Assembly (NCBI GenBank): GCA_046329585.1
Contig: JAXLUI010000001.1
Span: 992,001 to 1,056,000, forward strand
Reading direction: 5' to 3'
Source: DLKC01 sp002478885
GTDB taxonomy: Bacteria > Bacteroidota > Bacteroidia > Chitinophagales > Chitinophagaceae
Length of the DNA: 64,000 nucleotides
Shown here: positions 27,075-34,878 of the stretch, piece by piece
Layout: the number at the start of each line of letters is the position of its first letter
How positions within the stretch are numbered: the first letter of the stretch is position 1
Position numbers and translations under genes: made by a program
Notes under the pieces: generated by a model
Databases searched by the model: none
The model's input: the letters and a program-made list of their open reading frames with translations, nothing else
What the model was told of the DNA's origin: nothing

Positions 27075-27377
27075 ATGCTGTTGATTAGTGCTTAAAGGTA
27101 AAACAGTGCTATCAATAAAACAGTTGCTAATGCCTGCAGAAATTAATAATTGTGTACCCGGCTTAATTACAACAATTGAGCTTCCGTTGCGTCGCACACT
27201 TCAGCTGAAGAACAGCCATATGCAAACACCCGATTTTACCATTGTAAATCGCCATATACATTCTCTGAGCGAACTGTAACGGAAAAGCCTGCAAATATTC
27301 ATCGTGTCCGACATGAACTTTTTTTCAATAATTTAGACCCATTAATTTCACCACAGCCCGCAGGCAATAACTATTGT
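27075..27377. other. Divergent intergenic region with repeat arm
   Basis: Separates the leftward gamma-glutamyltransferase from the rightward Crp/Fnr gene. Positions 27165-27211 hold a repeat arm. TGTCCGACA (27306-27314) is a short palindrome upstream of the regulator; I do not assign it a role. Confidence 0.5.
27165..27211 (+). repeat. Intergenic repeat arm
   Basis: ACCCGGCTTAATT ... GTTGCGTCGCACACTT. Core shared with the GTGCGACGCAAC arms elsewhere, opposite strand. Confidence 0.65.
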
Positions 27378-27965
27378 ATGGAGATATCGCCCGAACAGTT
27401 TGAGTTATTCAGAAAAAAGATGCATTCATTTCATGTGGTGCCCGGCGCATCCTTTCAAAGCGTTGCAGAATGCCTGCGTGTAAAAAAATACAACAAGGGA
27501 GAAGTGATCCTAAGGGAGGGAGAAGTATGCAGGGGTTTCTGGTACATTGTTAGCGGATGTATCAGGAGTTTTACGCTGGAAGATGGCCACGAGATCAACC
27601 TCAGTTTTTATTTTGATGACCAGATCGCCAGTGATTTTTTCAGCGTGCGCATGGAGAAGCCATCCCAATACTTTTTTATTGCTATGGAAGATTGCGAAAC
27701 ACTTTATTTTTCCAAAGCTGATACCGCCCAGTTGTTTTTCCGGGATTCCAATCTTACACATCTTGCAGTACGGTTTTACCAGGAAAAGTTCTTCAATGAA
27801 AAGTTCCACAGCAACAGTTTTAAATTAATGAACCCGGAAGAGCGTTACCAATACCTGCTCGGTAATCAACCACATTATTTGCAAAGGATCCCACTCACAC
27901 ATCTTGCTTCCTACCTGGGTATGAGCAGGGAAACACTCACAAGAATCCGCAAAAAAATCTCGTAG
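27378..27965 (+). CDS. Crp/Fnr-family transcriptional regulator
   Basis: 195 residues. Residues ~20-125 form the cyclic-nucleotide-type beta-barrel (KYNKGEVILREGEVCRGFWY); the phosphate-binding cassette of true CRP is not clear, so the effector is unknown. A long dimer helix and a short winged helix-turn-helix follow (~150-195), ending SRETLTRIRKKI. The Arg-Glu-x4-Arg arrangement matches the recognition helix of CRP that reads TGTGA-type half-sites. Directly downstream lie two small paralogous genes, each with a Crp-geometry palindrome (27974-27989 and 28580-28595), which makes autonomous local regulation likely. No Fe-S cysteine set of FNR is present. Confidence 0.9.
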   Translation: MEISPEQFELFRKKMHSFHVVPGASFQSVAECLRVKKYNKGEVILREGEVCRGFWYIVSGCIRSFTLEDGHEINLSFYFDDQIASDFFSVRMEKPSQYFFIAMEDCETLYFSKADTAQLFFRDSNLTHLAVRFYQEKFFNEKFHSNSFKLMNPEERYQYLLGNQPHYLQRIPLTHLASYLGMSRETLTRIRKKIS

Positions 27966-27973
27966 GTTTATTT

Positions 27974-28018
27974 TGTGTCATTTGACGCATTGCAGCGCGG
28001 TTAACGGTTTTAGCTTTA
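27974..28018 (+). promoter_or_regulatory. Promoter 1 with Crp/Fnr-type operator
   Basis: TGTGTCATTTGACGCA (27974-27989) is a 16-bp imperfect palindrome with the TGTGn-N6-nCACA geometry. After exactly 21 bp comes TAGCTTTA (28011-28018), a near-match to TAnnTTTG. The same operator and spacing recur at 28580-28624. The centre falls near -42, typical for class II activation. Confidence 0.75.
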
Positions 28019-28037
28019 CGGCATAAAATAAAACACT

Positions 28038-28379
28038 ATGTCAATGCTTGAAACTAAAACACTTACCCAAATGCGTACATTAATCGATGCAGCCGGTGTA
28101 AAACTCGAACTCAGCGAGCATGAATCCGGTAACTATTTGTTGCGTTCCACCTTAAAACAACCACAGGCCGTAGCATTTTATCAAACCACCGATGCATTGC
28201 TTGGCAGGTTTGTTGCCGGGGTAATAACACTGCAGCAACTATTTGATGCAACCCCTTCGTTGTTTATAGAAGTGGTTGATCATACAGGCACACGCCTGCT
28301 GCTGAAGCACGATGTTGACCTGCTTTTAAGATTCGGCAATAAAACCTTTGACTGGTTTTGTACATACAATACGCTATAA
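28038..28379 (+). CDS. Small protein of unknown function, paralogue of the next gene
   Basis: 113 residues, acidic and soluble, no signal peptide or membrane helix. It aligns over almost its full length with the next gene (LRTLIDAAG/LRTLVKTAA, HESGN/HESGS, TDALLGRF/TDALLSRF, ITLQQLFDATPS/LTLQEIFDLSPS, GNKTF/GDKTL), by eye about 40-45% identity. I do not recognise the family. It lies 72 bp after the Crp/Fnr gene and is preceded by the shared operator/promoter; a strong terminator follows at 28451, so it is a single-gene transcript. Confidence 0.85.
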   Translation: MSMLETKTLTQMRTLIDAAGVKLELSEHESGNYLLRSTLKQPQAVAFYQTTDALLGRFVAGVITLQQLFDATPSLFIEVVDHTGTRLLLKHDVDLLLRFGNKTFDWFCTYNTL

Positions 28380-28450
28380 TTTCATATCAAATCGCCGGCA
28401 TTTTGCATTTGCCGGTACTAAAGAAAAACCAAGGCTGTCCAATACGCATG

Positions 28451-28477
28451 TAACCCCGCAAACGGGGTTATTTTTTT
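28451..28477 (+). terminator. Intrinsic terminator after the first small paralogue
   Basis: TAACCCCG (28451-28458), loop CAAA, CGGGGTTA (28463-28470), then seven T. It separates the two paralogues into two transcripts. Confidence 0.95.
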
Positions 28478-28579
28478 ATAAAAAAGACCGCGGGCCGCCT
28501 CACCTCTTTGGGTACGCCACATGTTGCAAAACCATATTTTATTCCTTAAAAAAAAGCCAAATAATAAGCGCACCCATTT

Positions 28580-28624
28580 TGTGTCATTTGACGCAATGTG
28601 CTGCTGGCAAGGGTTTTAGCTTTG
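28580..28624 (+). promoter_or_regulatory. Promoter 2 with identical Crp/Fnr-type operator
   Basis: The same 16-bp palindrome as at 27974 (28580-28595), again 21 bp before TAGCTTTG (28617-28624), a full match to TAnnTTTG. The flanks also match: TTTTG before the operator and GGTTTTAGCTTT at the -7 box. Confidence 0.78.
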
Positions 28625-28642
28625 CATTACAAAAGGGAAATA

Positions 28643-28978
28643 ATGTTGATCGTAGAGCATATTAAGTTACTGCATTTGAGAACGCTGGTCAAAACTGCCG
28701 CAGTGGAACTGCAGCTGTTTGCTCATGAGTCAGGCAGTCTTGTACTGGCGTCGACAATGCTCCATCCTGAAGGGCTGGGTTATTATGTAATCACTGATGC
28801 ATTACTTTCCAGGTTCACCAATAATCTTTTAACACTGCAGGAAATATTTGATCTGAGCCCATCCGCATTTGTAGAAATTGTCAGAGACGGGGAGGCAAAA
28901 TTGTACCTGCGCTATGATATTGACAGCAAGGTGGCAGAAGGTGATAAAACTTTAAGCCGTTTGCTAACCACAGGATAA
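28643..28978 (+). CDS. Small protein of unknown function, second paralogue
   Basis: 111 residues from ATG 28643, which sits 18 bp after the promoter box; the open frame continues upstream through the promoter and is discounted. Full-length similarity to the 28038 product. Conserved positions include the HESG motif, YxxTDALL and ITLQxxFDxxPSxFxE. Soluble, no known domain. Both genes were probably formed by duplication of a promoter-gene unit, since the operator, spacer length and -7 box are conserved too. Confidence 0.85.
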   Translation: MLIVEHIKLLHLRTLVKTAAVELQLFAHESGSLVLASTMLHPEGLGYYVITDALLSRFTNNLLTLQEIFDLSPSAFVEIVRDGEAKLYLRYDIDSKVAEGDKTLSRLLTTG

Positions 28979-29125
28979 ATACTTAAATGAAAAACCAGTT
29001 GTTTAAAAATGTTTTCATGGTTAATTGGTATTAGTGTTTTTATTGTTGGGTAGACGCGTGCCGGCATTGAAAAATACGGCATGCAATTCATGAATGCTGA
29101 GAGCAAATGATCAGTATTCGGCTAC

Positions 29126-29147
29126 GAGCCCCGGTTCTCCGGGGCTC
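29126..29147. terminator. GC-rich hairpin between convergent genes
   Basis: GAGCCCCGG (29126-29134), loop TTCT, CCGGGGCTC (29139-29147): a perfect 9-bp stem without a T tail on either strand. It lies between the 28643 gene (+) and the 29175 gene (-), so it may end transcription from both sides. Confidence 0.6.
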
Positions 29148-29174
29148 TCGCTATTTAAACAACCAGTTATTGTG

Positions 29175-30521
29175 TTACAATGTATGCGCATCGGCGATGC
29201 TGATGGCTTCTGCTATAATGGCCAGGCCTTCATCAATTTCTTCCCTGCTGATGCAGAGTGGCGGAGCAATGAAAATATAATTCCACCTTACAAAAGTGTA
29301 CATGCCCAGCTCTTTTATTTTGGCAGCCACTTTATTCATCACGGCCATCTCATCGGGCTTTGCATTAAATGGCGCCATCGGTTCTTTTGTCACCCGGTTT
29401 TTAACAAGTTCAATACAACCCAGCAAACCGGTATTCCTGAAGTCACCGATAGAGGGATGCTGTGCTTTCATCGCTTCCACGCGCTGTTCGACATATTTCC
29501 CCATCGTTGCCGCATTGTCAATAAGGTTCTCGTCTTCGTAAACCTGCAGGGTTTCGAGCGCGGCGGCACAACAAACGGGATGCGCTGAATAGGTTAATCC
29601 AAGCATCAGCATTTTATCGTCGAAATGATGTGCGATTTTATCACTCACCATCAACGCACCGAAAGGAAGATAACCAGAGGTTAATCCTTTCGCAGTGGCG
29701 ATCATGTCGGGAACTACACCGTGGTTATCTACGCCAAACCACTTGCCTGTTCTGCCGAACCCACTCATTACCTCATCGGCAATAAGCAGGATGCCATATT
29801 TATCGCAAATCTCCCTCACTTTTTGCAGATACCCTTCGGGGTATTTTATACAACCGCTGGAGCCGCTTTCCCCCTCCATAAAAATAGCGGCAACATTTTC
29901 GGGGCCTTCAAACTGCACGACCCTTTCAATGTGGCTTGCACATTCGTAACGGCACAACCCGAACTGCTGACCAAACGGGCAACGGTAGCAGTAAGGATCT
30001 TCCACATGTATAAAGCCAGGCGCCTGCTGTGCATCAGATTGTAATTTCCGTGGATCACCGCCAAGGCTTAGGCCCCCGTATGACGCACCATGGTATGCCC
30101 TGTACCGCGCAATGATCTTATGCCTGCCGGTGTACAGTCTGGCCAGCTTAATGGCATTGTCTATCGCAGTGGCGCCGCAAACAGTAAACAACGCCTTATT
30201 CAAACCCGGCGGCGCAATGGAAGCCAGTTTCTTACCGAGTTCACCACGCACTTTTGTAACGCAAGATGGCGTAACATAACTCACCTCCTGCATTTGCTTT
30301 ACCACTGCATTGGTAATGCGCTGGTTACCGTGGCCTATGTTTACGTTCATCAATCCAGATGAAAAATCGATATAGCGTTTGCCATCATAATCGTAGAGAT
30401 AAACACCTTCGCCATATTTCACAGCAATTGGTGAAATACCTTTTTGCTTGCTCCAGGAAAACAACGTATGATCAAGATTATCCTGGACAATTTCCTGCGT
30501 TTCAGTTAATGTTGTTTGCAT
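29175..30521 (-). CDS. Class III PLP-dependent aminotransferase
   Basis: 448 residues. Full class III fold: GLMNVNIGHGN near the N-terminus, CGATAIDNAIKLAR for cofactor phosphate binding, Asp249 in LIADEVMSGFGRTG and PLP-binding Lys278 in TAKGLTSGY. A Cys cluster CYRCPFG ... LCRYEC (~178-194) is typical of the subgroup that contains taurine/beta-alanine:pyruvate and related omega-amino acid transaminases. Cytoplasmic; moves an amino group from an omega-amino acid or amine to a keto acid. Substrate cannot be fixed from sequence. Single gene with no linked pathway. Confidence 0.88.
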   Translation of the reverse strand: MQTTLTETQEIVQDNLDHTLFSWSKQKGISPIAVKYGEGVYLYDYDGKRYIDFSSGLMNVNIGHGNQRITNAVVKQMQEVSYVTPSCVTKVRGELGKKLASIAPPGLNKALFTVCGATAIDNAIKLARLYTGRHKIIARYRAYHGASYGGLSLGGDPRKLQSDAQQAPGFIHVEDPYCYRCPFGQQFGLCRYECASHIERVVQFEGPENVAAIFMEGESGSSGCIKYPEGYLQKVREICDKYGILLIADEVMSGFGRTGKWFGVDNHGVVPDMIATAKGLTSGYLPFGALMVSDKIAHHFDDKMLMLGLTYSAHPVCCAAALETLQVYEDENLIDNAATMGKYVEQRVEAMKAQHPSIGDFRNTGLLGCIELVKNRVTKEPMAPFNAKPDEMAVMNKVAAKIKELGMYTFVRWNYIFIAPPLCISREEIDEGLAIIAEAISIADAHTL

Positions 30522-30555
30522 AATGATTGGCTATGATCTGATAAATATTTTTTTG

Positions 30556-30700
30556 ATAGTCCGCTTTTGTTCTTCGTTGAATCGGCGCTGGTGCCTGTCC
30601 CGGCAGGAACGATCCGGGATCGCTCACTTCATTTCATTCTTGTTGAGCGAAATGGAAATGCCGCTAATGCGGCGTGTCACTCAACTATACGTTCAGCACC
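30556..30700 (+). repeat. Intergenic repeat arm, CCCGG hairpin type
   Basis: TCCCGG (30598-30603) pairs with CCGGGA (30614-30619) around CAGGAACGAT. ATCGCTCACTT follows, then GTGTCACTCAACTATACG. Confidence 0.75.
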
Positions 30701-30745
30701 CAATGCAGCAAAAGTCATGAGCTCTTAAATACAGCCGTTTCACCA

Positions 30746-30821
30746 CGATGCGTTACGCAGTGCAGCACAAGGGTGCGACGCAACAGGCGATGAGCAGGGT
30801 ACAGAAGCCGGGCCCAAAGAA
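30746..30821 (-). repeat. Intergenic repeat arm abutting the DUF6526 stop
   Basis: CACAAGGGTGCGACGCAACA, GGCGATGAGC, AAGCCGGGCCC and an A-rich end. Confidence 0.78.
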
Positions 30822-30823
30822 AA

Positions 30824-31258
30824 TCAGGCCCTGTGGTGATCGGCACGCCATTGCTTTATTGCTGCCTTTATTTGTTTTGATGACAGGTTTTCTTCGGCAG
30901 CTTTCCTGGCAAGATCTGTAAACTCTTCATCAGGTGCAAAACGCAACGCAATAATCTGCGACATGGTTAAACGGCCATCGAGTTTTTTGCCGGTAAGCAC
31001 AAAATGCCTGAAGTTTTCTTCAGATCTTATTGAACGATCCTGCACTTTCAAAGGAAAACTGCGGATATAATAAAAATTTAGGCAGAGTACAATGGCTGCC
31101 ACAACAATAAGCGATGCGGAGTAAAGATTGCCTTCGCTGTTTACGGAATTGTAAAGATTTACAAAAGAACCGATAAGCAGGGCGAGTGTTAATGCGAAAG
31201 TAATGATGTGAAAGCCTACGACATAACGGGCATGGTTTTGTTGATTTTGTTCTTTCAT
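30824..31258 (-). CDS. DUF6526 family small membrane protein
   Basis: 144 residues from ATG 31258 (MKEQNQQNHARY); the longer frame upstream is rejected because this start gives the family's usual N-terminus. Two membrane helices (~18-38 and ~48-68) with the conserved FYYIRSFPLKVQDRSIRSEE between membrane and cytoplasm, and a soluble C-terminal tail rich in Lys and Ala. Conserved in Bacteroidota, function unknown. It stands alone between a repeat-filled gap and a divergent gene. Confidence 0.85.
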   Translation of the reverse strand: MKEQNQQNHARYVVGFHIITFALTLALLIGSFVNLYNSVNSEGNLYSASLIVVAAIVLCLNFYYIRSFPLKVQDRSIRSEENFRHFVLTGKKLDGRLTMSQIIALRFAPDEEFTDLARKAAEENLSSKQIKAAIKQWRADHHRA

Positions 31259-31638
31259 GCTACAGAGATTGTTAGATAAATAAGGCATAAAGTACGTATT
31301 TAAACAAAGCAGATAAAAAATTTCTATGCAACACAACACACATAAAAATAAAAAAAGTGCGGGGCTGTCATCTGTAACATAAAAATGTTCAACAGCCACT
31401 TAAACATTGTAACTGCGCTGTTATTAAGCAAATTTTAAAGACTGATTGCCTTTGTAGGTTTTAAAAAGAAACGCAGTTTTTTGTCAGACCGAAACCAATG
31501 CGTTAATTTGCCGTAGCCAGAACTAAGCCTAAGCTGCTGCATTGGATAAATGACCCGAAACTCATATCAATAGTAAGCTCCCGGCTGAATCAGGTACAAA
31601 ATATCATCTCAAATTTCCGAAAACCACCGCACTTGACT
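31259..31638. other. Divergent intergenic region
   Basis: 380 bp between the leftward DUF6526 gene and the rightward dehydrogenase. It must hold both promoters; AT-rich, no repeat arm and no gene seen. Confidence 0.5.
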
Positions 31639-33117
31639 ATGAACACAAAACTCCGCAAGCCATGCTTGAAATTTCTTTGCATGTCATTCATCATTTTTTG
31701 GACTGCCACATTTGTTAAAGCGCAACCTGTGTTAACCTATACTCCTGTTCTGAAAAACATGAGTAAACCCATTGATATTAAAAATGCTGCCGATGGATCA
31801 GGCAGGATGTTTATCGTGGAACAAACCGGTAAAATAAGGATCTACAAAAACGGAGAACTTCTGCCTAAACCGTTCCTTGATATTACGAATATGGTGGAAC
31901 AGGGGACCTATAAGGGGATTATCAACATTGCTTTCGCACCGAATTATAAAATCAACCGGACTTTCTTTGTGTATTACCTCGACACATTAAACCGTTCAAC
32001 AATCGCACGGTTCACCGCAAGTAAACAGAACCCGGATTCCGCAGTGGTTAGTTCACGCAGGATCTTGTACCAGTTTAGTCCTGTTGACACAGGCGATACG
32101 AAAATCAGCATTGGATCGATGGGTTTCGGTCGAGACCGGCTTTTATATATCTCACTCAGTGATGGAAGCTATATAGGCAAGGTGACCAACCTTGCTCAAA
32201 ATGGCGGCCTGCCCTATGGAAAAATATTAAGGGTTGATGTAAACAAACTGGATTCGCCCTATTATAAAATACCGCCATCGAACCCATACGCGAATAACCC
32301 GGACATAAGACATGACATATGGGCCATTGGCATCCGCAATATGTGGCGCTGGAGCTTTGACAGGCTTACAGGAGATATGTGGCTGGCAGATGACGGCAAT
32401 TCAAACCGTGATGAAGTAAATTTCGTAACACCGGCCGAAGCCAAAGGAGGCATTAACTTCGGTTGGAAATGTTATGAAGGCGACCAGGTTTACGATACTA
32501 CCGGGTGCCTGCCCTCAACCAACTATAAATTCCCGGCTTTAAGCCTTATTCATGACAGTATTGTGGGCTGTTATGCCATCATCGGCGGACACGTTTATCG
32601 CGGTACTCAATTTCCCGCATTGTACGGTTATTATGTTTGTTCGGATTATGTCACCGCAAACTCATGGTTAATGAATCCCAATGGTTCAGGGGGGTGGAAT
32701 GTTTACCGGCAGCCAGGCGTTCCGCCGGGAATCGAAAATTACGGGGAGAATGAATCCGGCGAATTGTTTGCCACATCGCTCGATGGAACTGTTTACCAGG
32801 TTGGCGGAATTGCGGGTACATCCATTGTTTCTTCCAGCATTAACGAAGTAACAATCCCGGCGACCGCTGCCACTCAGCTAAAATCGAGAGTATATCCAAC
32901 ACTGGTCAATAACAGAATGATTGTGCTCGAACTGAACGAGCCATTTGGTTCTTTCCGGCTTTTTGATATGAATGGCAACCCTGTTTTGAAGAAAGATATA
33001 AAAGGACTAAAAGGAAATGTGCCTGTAGACCTTCCTGCCACATTGCTGCCGGGCATGTATGTTGTAGAATTATCGGGACAGCATAGCCTGAAGCAAAAAA
33101 TATTTATCAGCAGGTAA
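31639..33117 (+). CDS. Secreted PQQ-dependent sugar dehydrogenase-like propeller with T9SS domain
   Basis: 492 residues from ATG 31639; TTG 31633 is only two codons longer. Signal peptide ~1-31 (ending VKAQ). Residues ~32-400 match the glucose/sorbosone dehydrogenase (GSDH) six-bladed propeller: ADGSGRMFIVEQTGKIRI, GLLGIAFAP-like IINIAFAPNY, GIRNMWRWSFDRLTGDMWLADDG, GINFGWKCYEG and the GGHVYRG block. The C-terminal ~85 residues are a T9SS type A sorting domain. Family members oxidise aldoses with bound PQQ in the periplasm; the T9SS tail implies export to the surface. Whether PQQ binds here is not shown. Confidence 0.9.
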   Translation: MNTKLRKPCLKFLCMSFIIFWTATFVKAQPVLTYTPVLKNMSKPIDIKNAADGSGRMFIVEQTGKIRIYKNGELLPKPFLDITNMVEQGTYKGIINIAFAPNYKINRTFFVYYLDTLNRSTIARFTASKQNPDSAVVSSRRILYQFSPVDTGDTKISIGSMGFGRDRLLYISLSDGSYIGKVTNLAQNGGLPYGKILRVDVNKLDSPYYKIPPSNPYANNPDIRHDIWAIGIRNMWRWSFDRLTGDMWLADDGNSNRDEVNFVTPAEAKGGINFGWKCYEGDQVYDTTGCLPSTNYKFPALSLIHDSIVGCYAIIGGHVYRGTQFPALYGYYVCSDYVTANSWLMNPNGSGGWNVYRQPGVPPGIENYGENESGELFATSLDGTVYQVGGIAGTSIVSSSINEVTIPATAATQLKSRVYPTLVNNRMIVLELNEPFGSFRLFDMNGNPVLKKDIKGLKGNVPVDLPATLLPGMYVVELSGQHSLKQKIFISR

Positions 33118-33139
33118 TGGCGTAAAAAAAAATCAGCAA

Positions 33140-33166
33140 AAAGAGCCGTCAAAAACGGCTCTTTTT
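33140..33166 (+). terminator. Intrinsic terminator after the dehydrogenase
   Basis: AAAGAGCCGT (33140-33149), loop CAAAA, ACGGCTCTTT (33155-33164), more T. The A run on the 5' side makes it usable on both strands. Confidence 0.95.
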
Positions 33167-33365
33167 TATAACCTGCAGAATACCTTGTTCAACATTCCAA
33201 ATATCCCGGTTAACAGGTAAAAAATCTGCTTCAGCACAAAAAGAACAGGTAACTGATGTTTGATAGAAAGGCTTTTACTGGTTTTTTAACCCTACATGTT
33301 AGAAAAATAAACAGCCCAGCGGCCTTTTTGTACGAAATTTGATGTACACCTGTAAAACGCCACCT

Positions 33366-33650
33366 ATGCACTATTTTAAAACCCCGCTGGCTCTCGAGCA
33401 AATAAGCAAACTATTACAGCTTTACAGCATGCATCCCGAAACAAATTTTTGTATTGTTGAAATTCAGCGCAAGAAAGCACTGGTTATTTCAGACGATGAA
33501 AGTGCTTCGCTGCTGTTGAGGAATGATGCAAACTTTAAGCCTGTGAATATAAGTGAGCTTGATCTTATCACGATACCGGTAATGTACCATGTGATGTCTG
33601 TTACCGGGAACAGTGAACTTTTTAATCAGTATATAAATCCGCAGGTCTGA
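33366..33650 (+). CDS. Small protein of unknown function upstream of the ECF sigma gene
   Basis: 94 residues from ATG 33366 (MHYFKTPLAL); an earlier ATG at 33339 lies in the presumed promoter. Soluble, mixed alpha/beta, no known motif. It ends 13 bp before the sigma factor's TTG start and so is very likely co-transcribed and perhaps translationally coupled. Upstream, TGTAC (33329-33333) and GTACA (33344-33348) form an inverted repeat with a 10-bp spacer that could be an operator. Could be a third regulator of the sigma system; that is inference. Confidence 0.68.
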   Translation: MHYFKTPLALEQISKLLQLYSMHPETNFCIVEIQRKKALVISDDESASLLLRNDANFKPVNISELDLITIPVMYHVMSVTGNSELFNQYINPQV

Positions 33651-33663
33651 AAATTTTACTACA

Positions 33664-34272
33664 TTGGTCTCAGTTATACAGTTTGTACCGGGCCTCCCCG
33701 CACTTAAACACCAAAACAATACCACGCTGGAAACTGAGGAAATTATAAGCACCAATGAATTGCTTCATGCTGTTCGCCTTCACAACAAACAGGCCTTTGC
33801 GGAATTATACAACAGGTTCGCCGGCATTCTTAAAGGATTGATTGTAAAGATCACCAATGATTATTCGATCGCTGATGACCTGTTGCAGGACGTTTTTATA
33901 AGAATATGGAGAAATATTGAAACCTATGATGAAAGCAAAGGAAGTTTTCTCACGTGGTCAGTAAGAATAACCCGTAATACCATTACTGACTATTACCGTT
34001 CAAAAAATTATAAGCAACAGCAAATCCAGAAACCGGTTTCAGACGAATTATATAAGTTGAGTGCTGCCGGTGCCGAACCAGCAAGCGCATCGGAAGCCAT
34101 GGGGCTGGTCTATAAGCTGGATCCAAAATACAGGGTACTGGTAGAAATGATTTATATCTATGGTTATACCCAGGAAGAAGTTTCCGGTTTAATGGGTTTA
34201 CCCTTAGGAACAGTAAAAACAAGGTCGAGGACTGCCATACAGTTATTGCGATCGATGATGGAATTACAATGA
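33664..34272 (+). CDS. ECF-type RNA polymerase sigma factor, TTG start
   Basis: 202 residues. Region 2 (~40-105) carries DLLQDVFIRIWRNIETYD and SFLTWSVRITRNTITDYYR; region 4 (~145-195) carries YGYTQEEVSGLMGLPLGTVKTR. No ATG exists in frame before about residue 145, and a stop lies at 33634-33636, so TTG 33664 is the best start. The stop overlaps the next start (ATGA at 34269-34272), the usual arrangement of sigma and anti-sigma genes. It should direct a small stress regulon and probably its own operon. Confidence 0.92.
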   Translation: MVSVIQFVPGLPALKHQNNTTLETEEIISTNELLHAVRLHNKQAFAELYNRFAGILKGLIVKITNDYSIADDLLQDVFIRIWRNIETYDESKGSFLTWSVRITRNTITDYYRSKNYKQQQIQKPVSDELYKLSAAGAEPASASEAMGLVYKLDPKYRVLVEMIYIYGYTQEEVSGLMGLPLGTVKTRSRTAIQLLRSMMELQ

Positions 34273-34862
34273 ATACAAATTACAAACTGGACGGGAAGCT
34301 GGAAGACTATGTGCTTGGGCTTTTGAGCGAAGATGAGTCGGCTTTGGTCTGGCAGCAATGCCAATCGCAGCCCGGGTTAATGCAGGAATTGCAGGCCCTT
34401 GAAAAAACGCTCCATCAATACCTGGCGCAAAGTGCATTGCCCGTTGGTGAACAGGAAAAACAACGTTTGTTTGATACAATCGGCTCGCTGGGAAACGAAG
34501 ATTTCACGGGTGGCTTATTCCCGCTGATCCACAAATATTCGGACAGCCACGCATGGAAGGCCGCACTCCAAAACGATATAACAAGAATGCCCGATAAGCC
34601 TTTTTATGCGAAAACACTGCGGCACGATGCGGAAGTGGAAATATGTATCATTAAGACGCATGCAGACATCCCCGAAGAGATTCACCACAACCTGCGGGAA
34701 AGTTTTCTTTTACTCCAGGGAACCTGCACCTGCCTTGTGGGCGAAGCGACCTACGAGCTGAATGCGGGCGATTTTCTCGAAATACCGTTAGACGCAGAAC
34801 ATAACGTGATCGTAACGTCTGAGGAACCCGTCATTGCCATATTGCAGCGGCTCGCAGCGTGA
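34269..34862 (+). CDS. Cupin-type (ChrR-like) anti-sigma factor
   Basis: 197 residues. N-terminal ~75 residues form the helical anti-sigma domain (YVLGLLSEDESALVWQQ). Residues ~95-195 are a cupin barrel with HADIPEEIHHN, ESFLLLQG and NAGDFLEIP, resembling the ChrR sensor half. The family holds its sigma factor inactive until the cupin senses a signal (singlet oxygen or peroxides in characterised cases). No membrane helix, so sensing is cytoplasmic. Four-base overlap with the sigma gene supports a functional pair. His residues in HxxPxxIHHN could bind a metal. Confidence 0.85.
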   Translation: MNTNYKLDGKLEDYVLGLLSEDESALVWQQCQSQPGLMQELQALEKTLHQYLAQSALPVGEQEKQRLFDTIGSLGNEDFTGGLFPLIHKYSDSHAWKAALQNDITRMPDKPFYAKTLRHDAEVEICIIKTHADIPEEIHHNLRESFLLLQGTCTCLVGEATYELNAGDFLEIPLDAEHNVIVTSEEPVIAILQRLAA

Positions 34863-34878
34863 AACGAGCAAAGGACCT

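Larger units (their letters stand above)
30522..30823. other. Gene-free gap filled by a two-arm repeat
   Basis: No gene. Left arm 30556-30640, a GTGTCACTCA fragment at 30674-30690, right arm 30746-30821. Confidence 0.65.

Noticed and set aside
29120..29150. Possible tRNA or structured RNA around the GAGCCCCGG hairpin
   Set aside because: Only one stem is present, with no cloverleaf, T-loop or anticodon arm.
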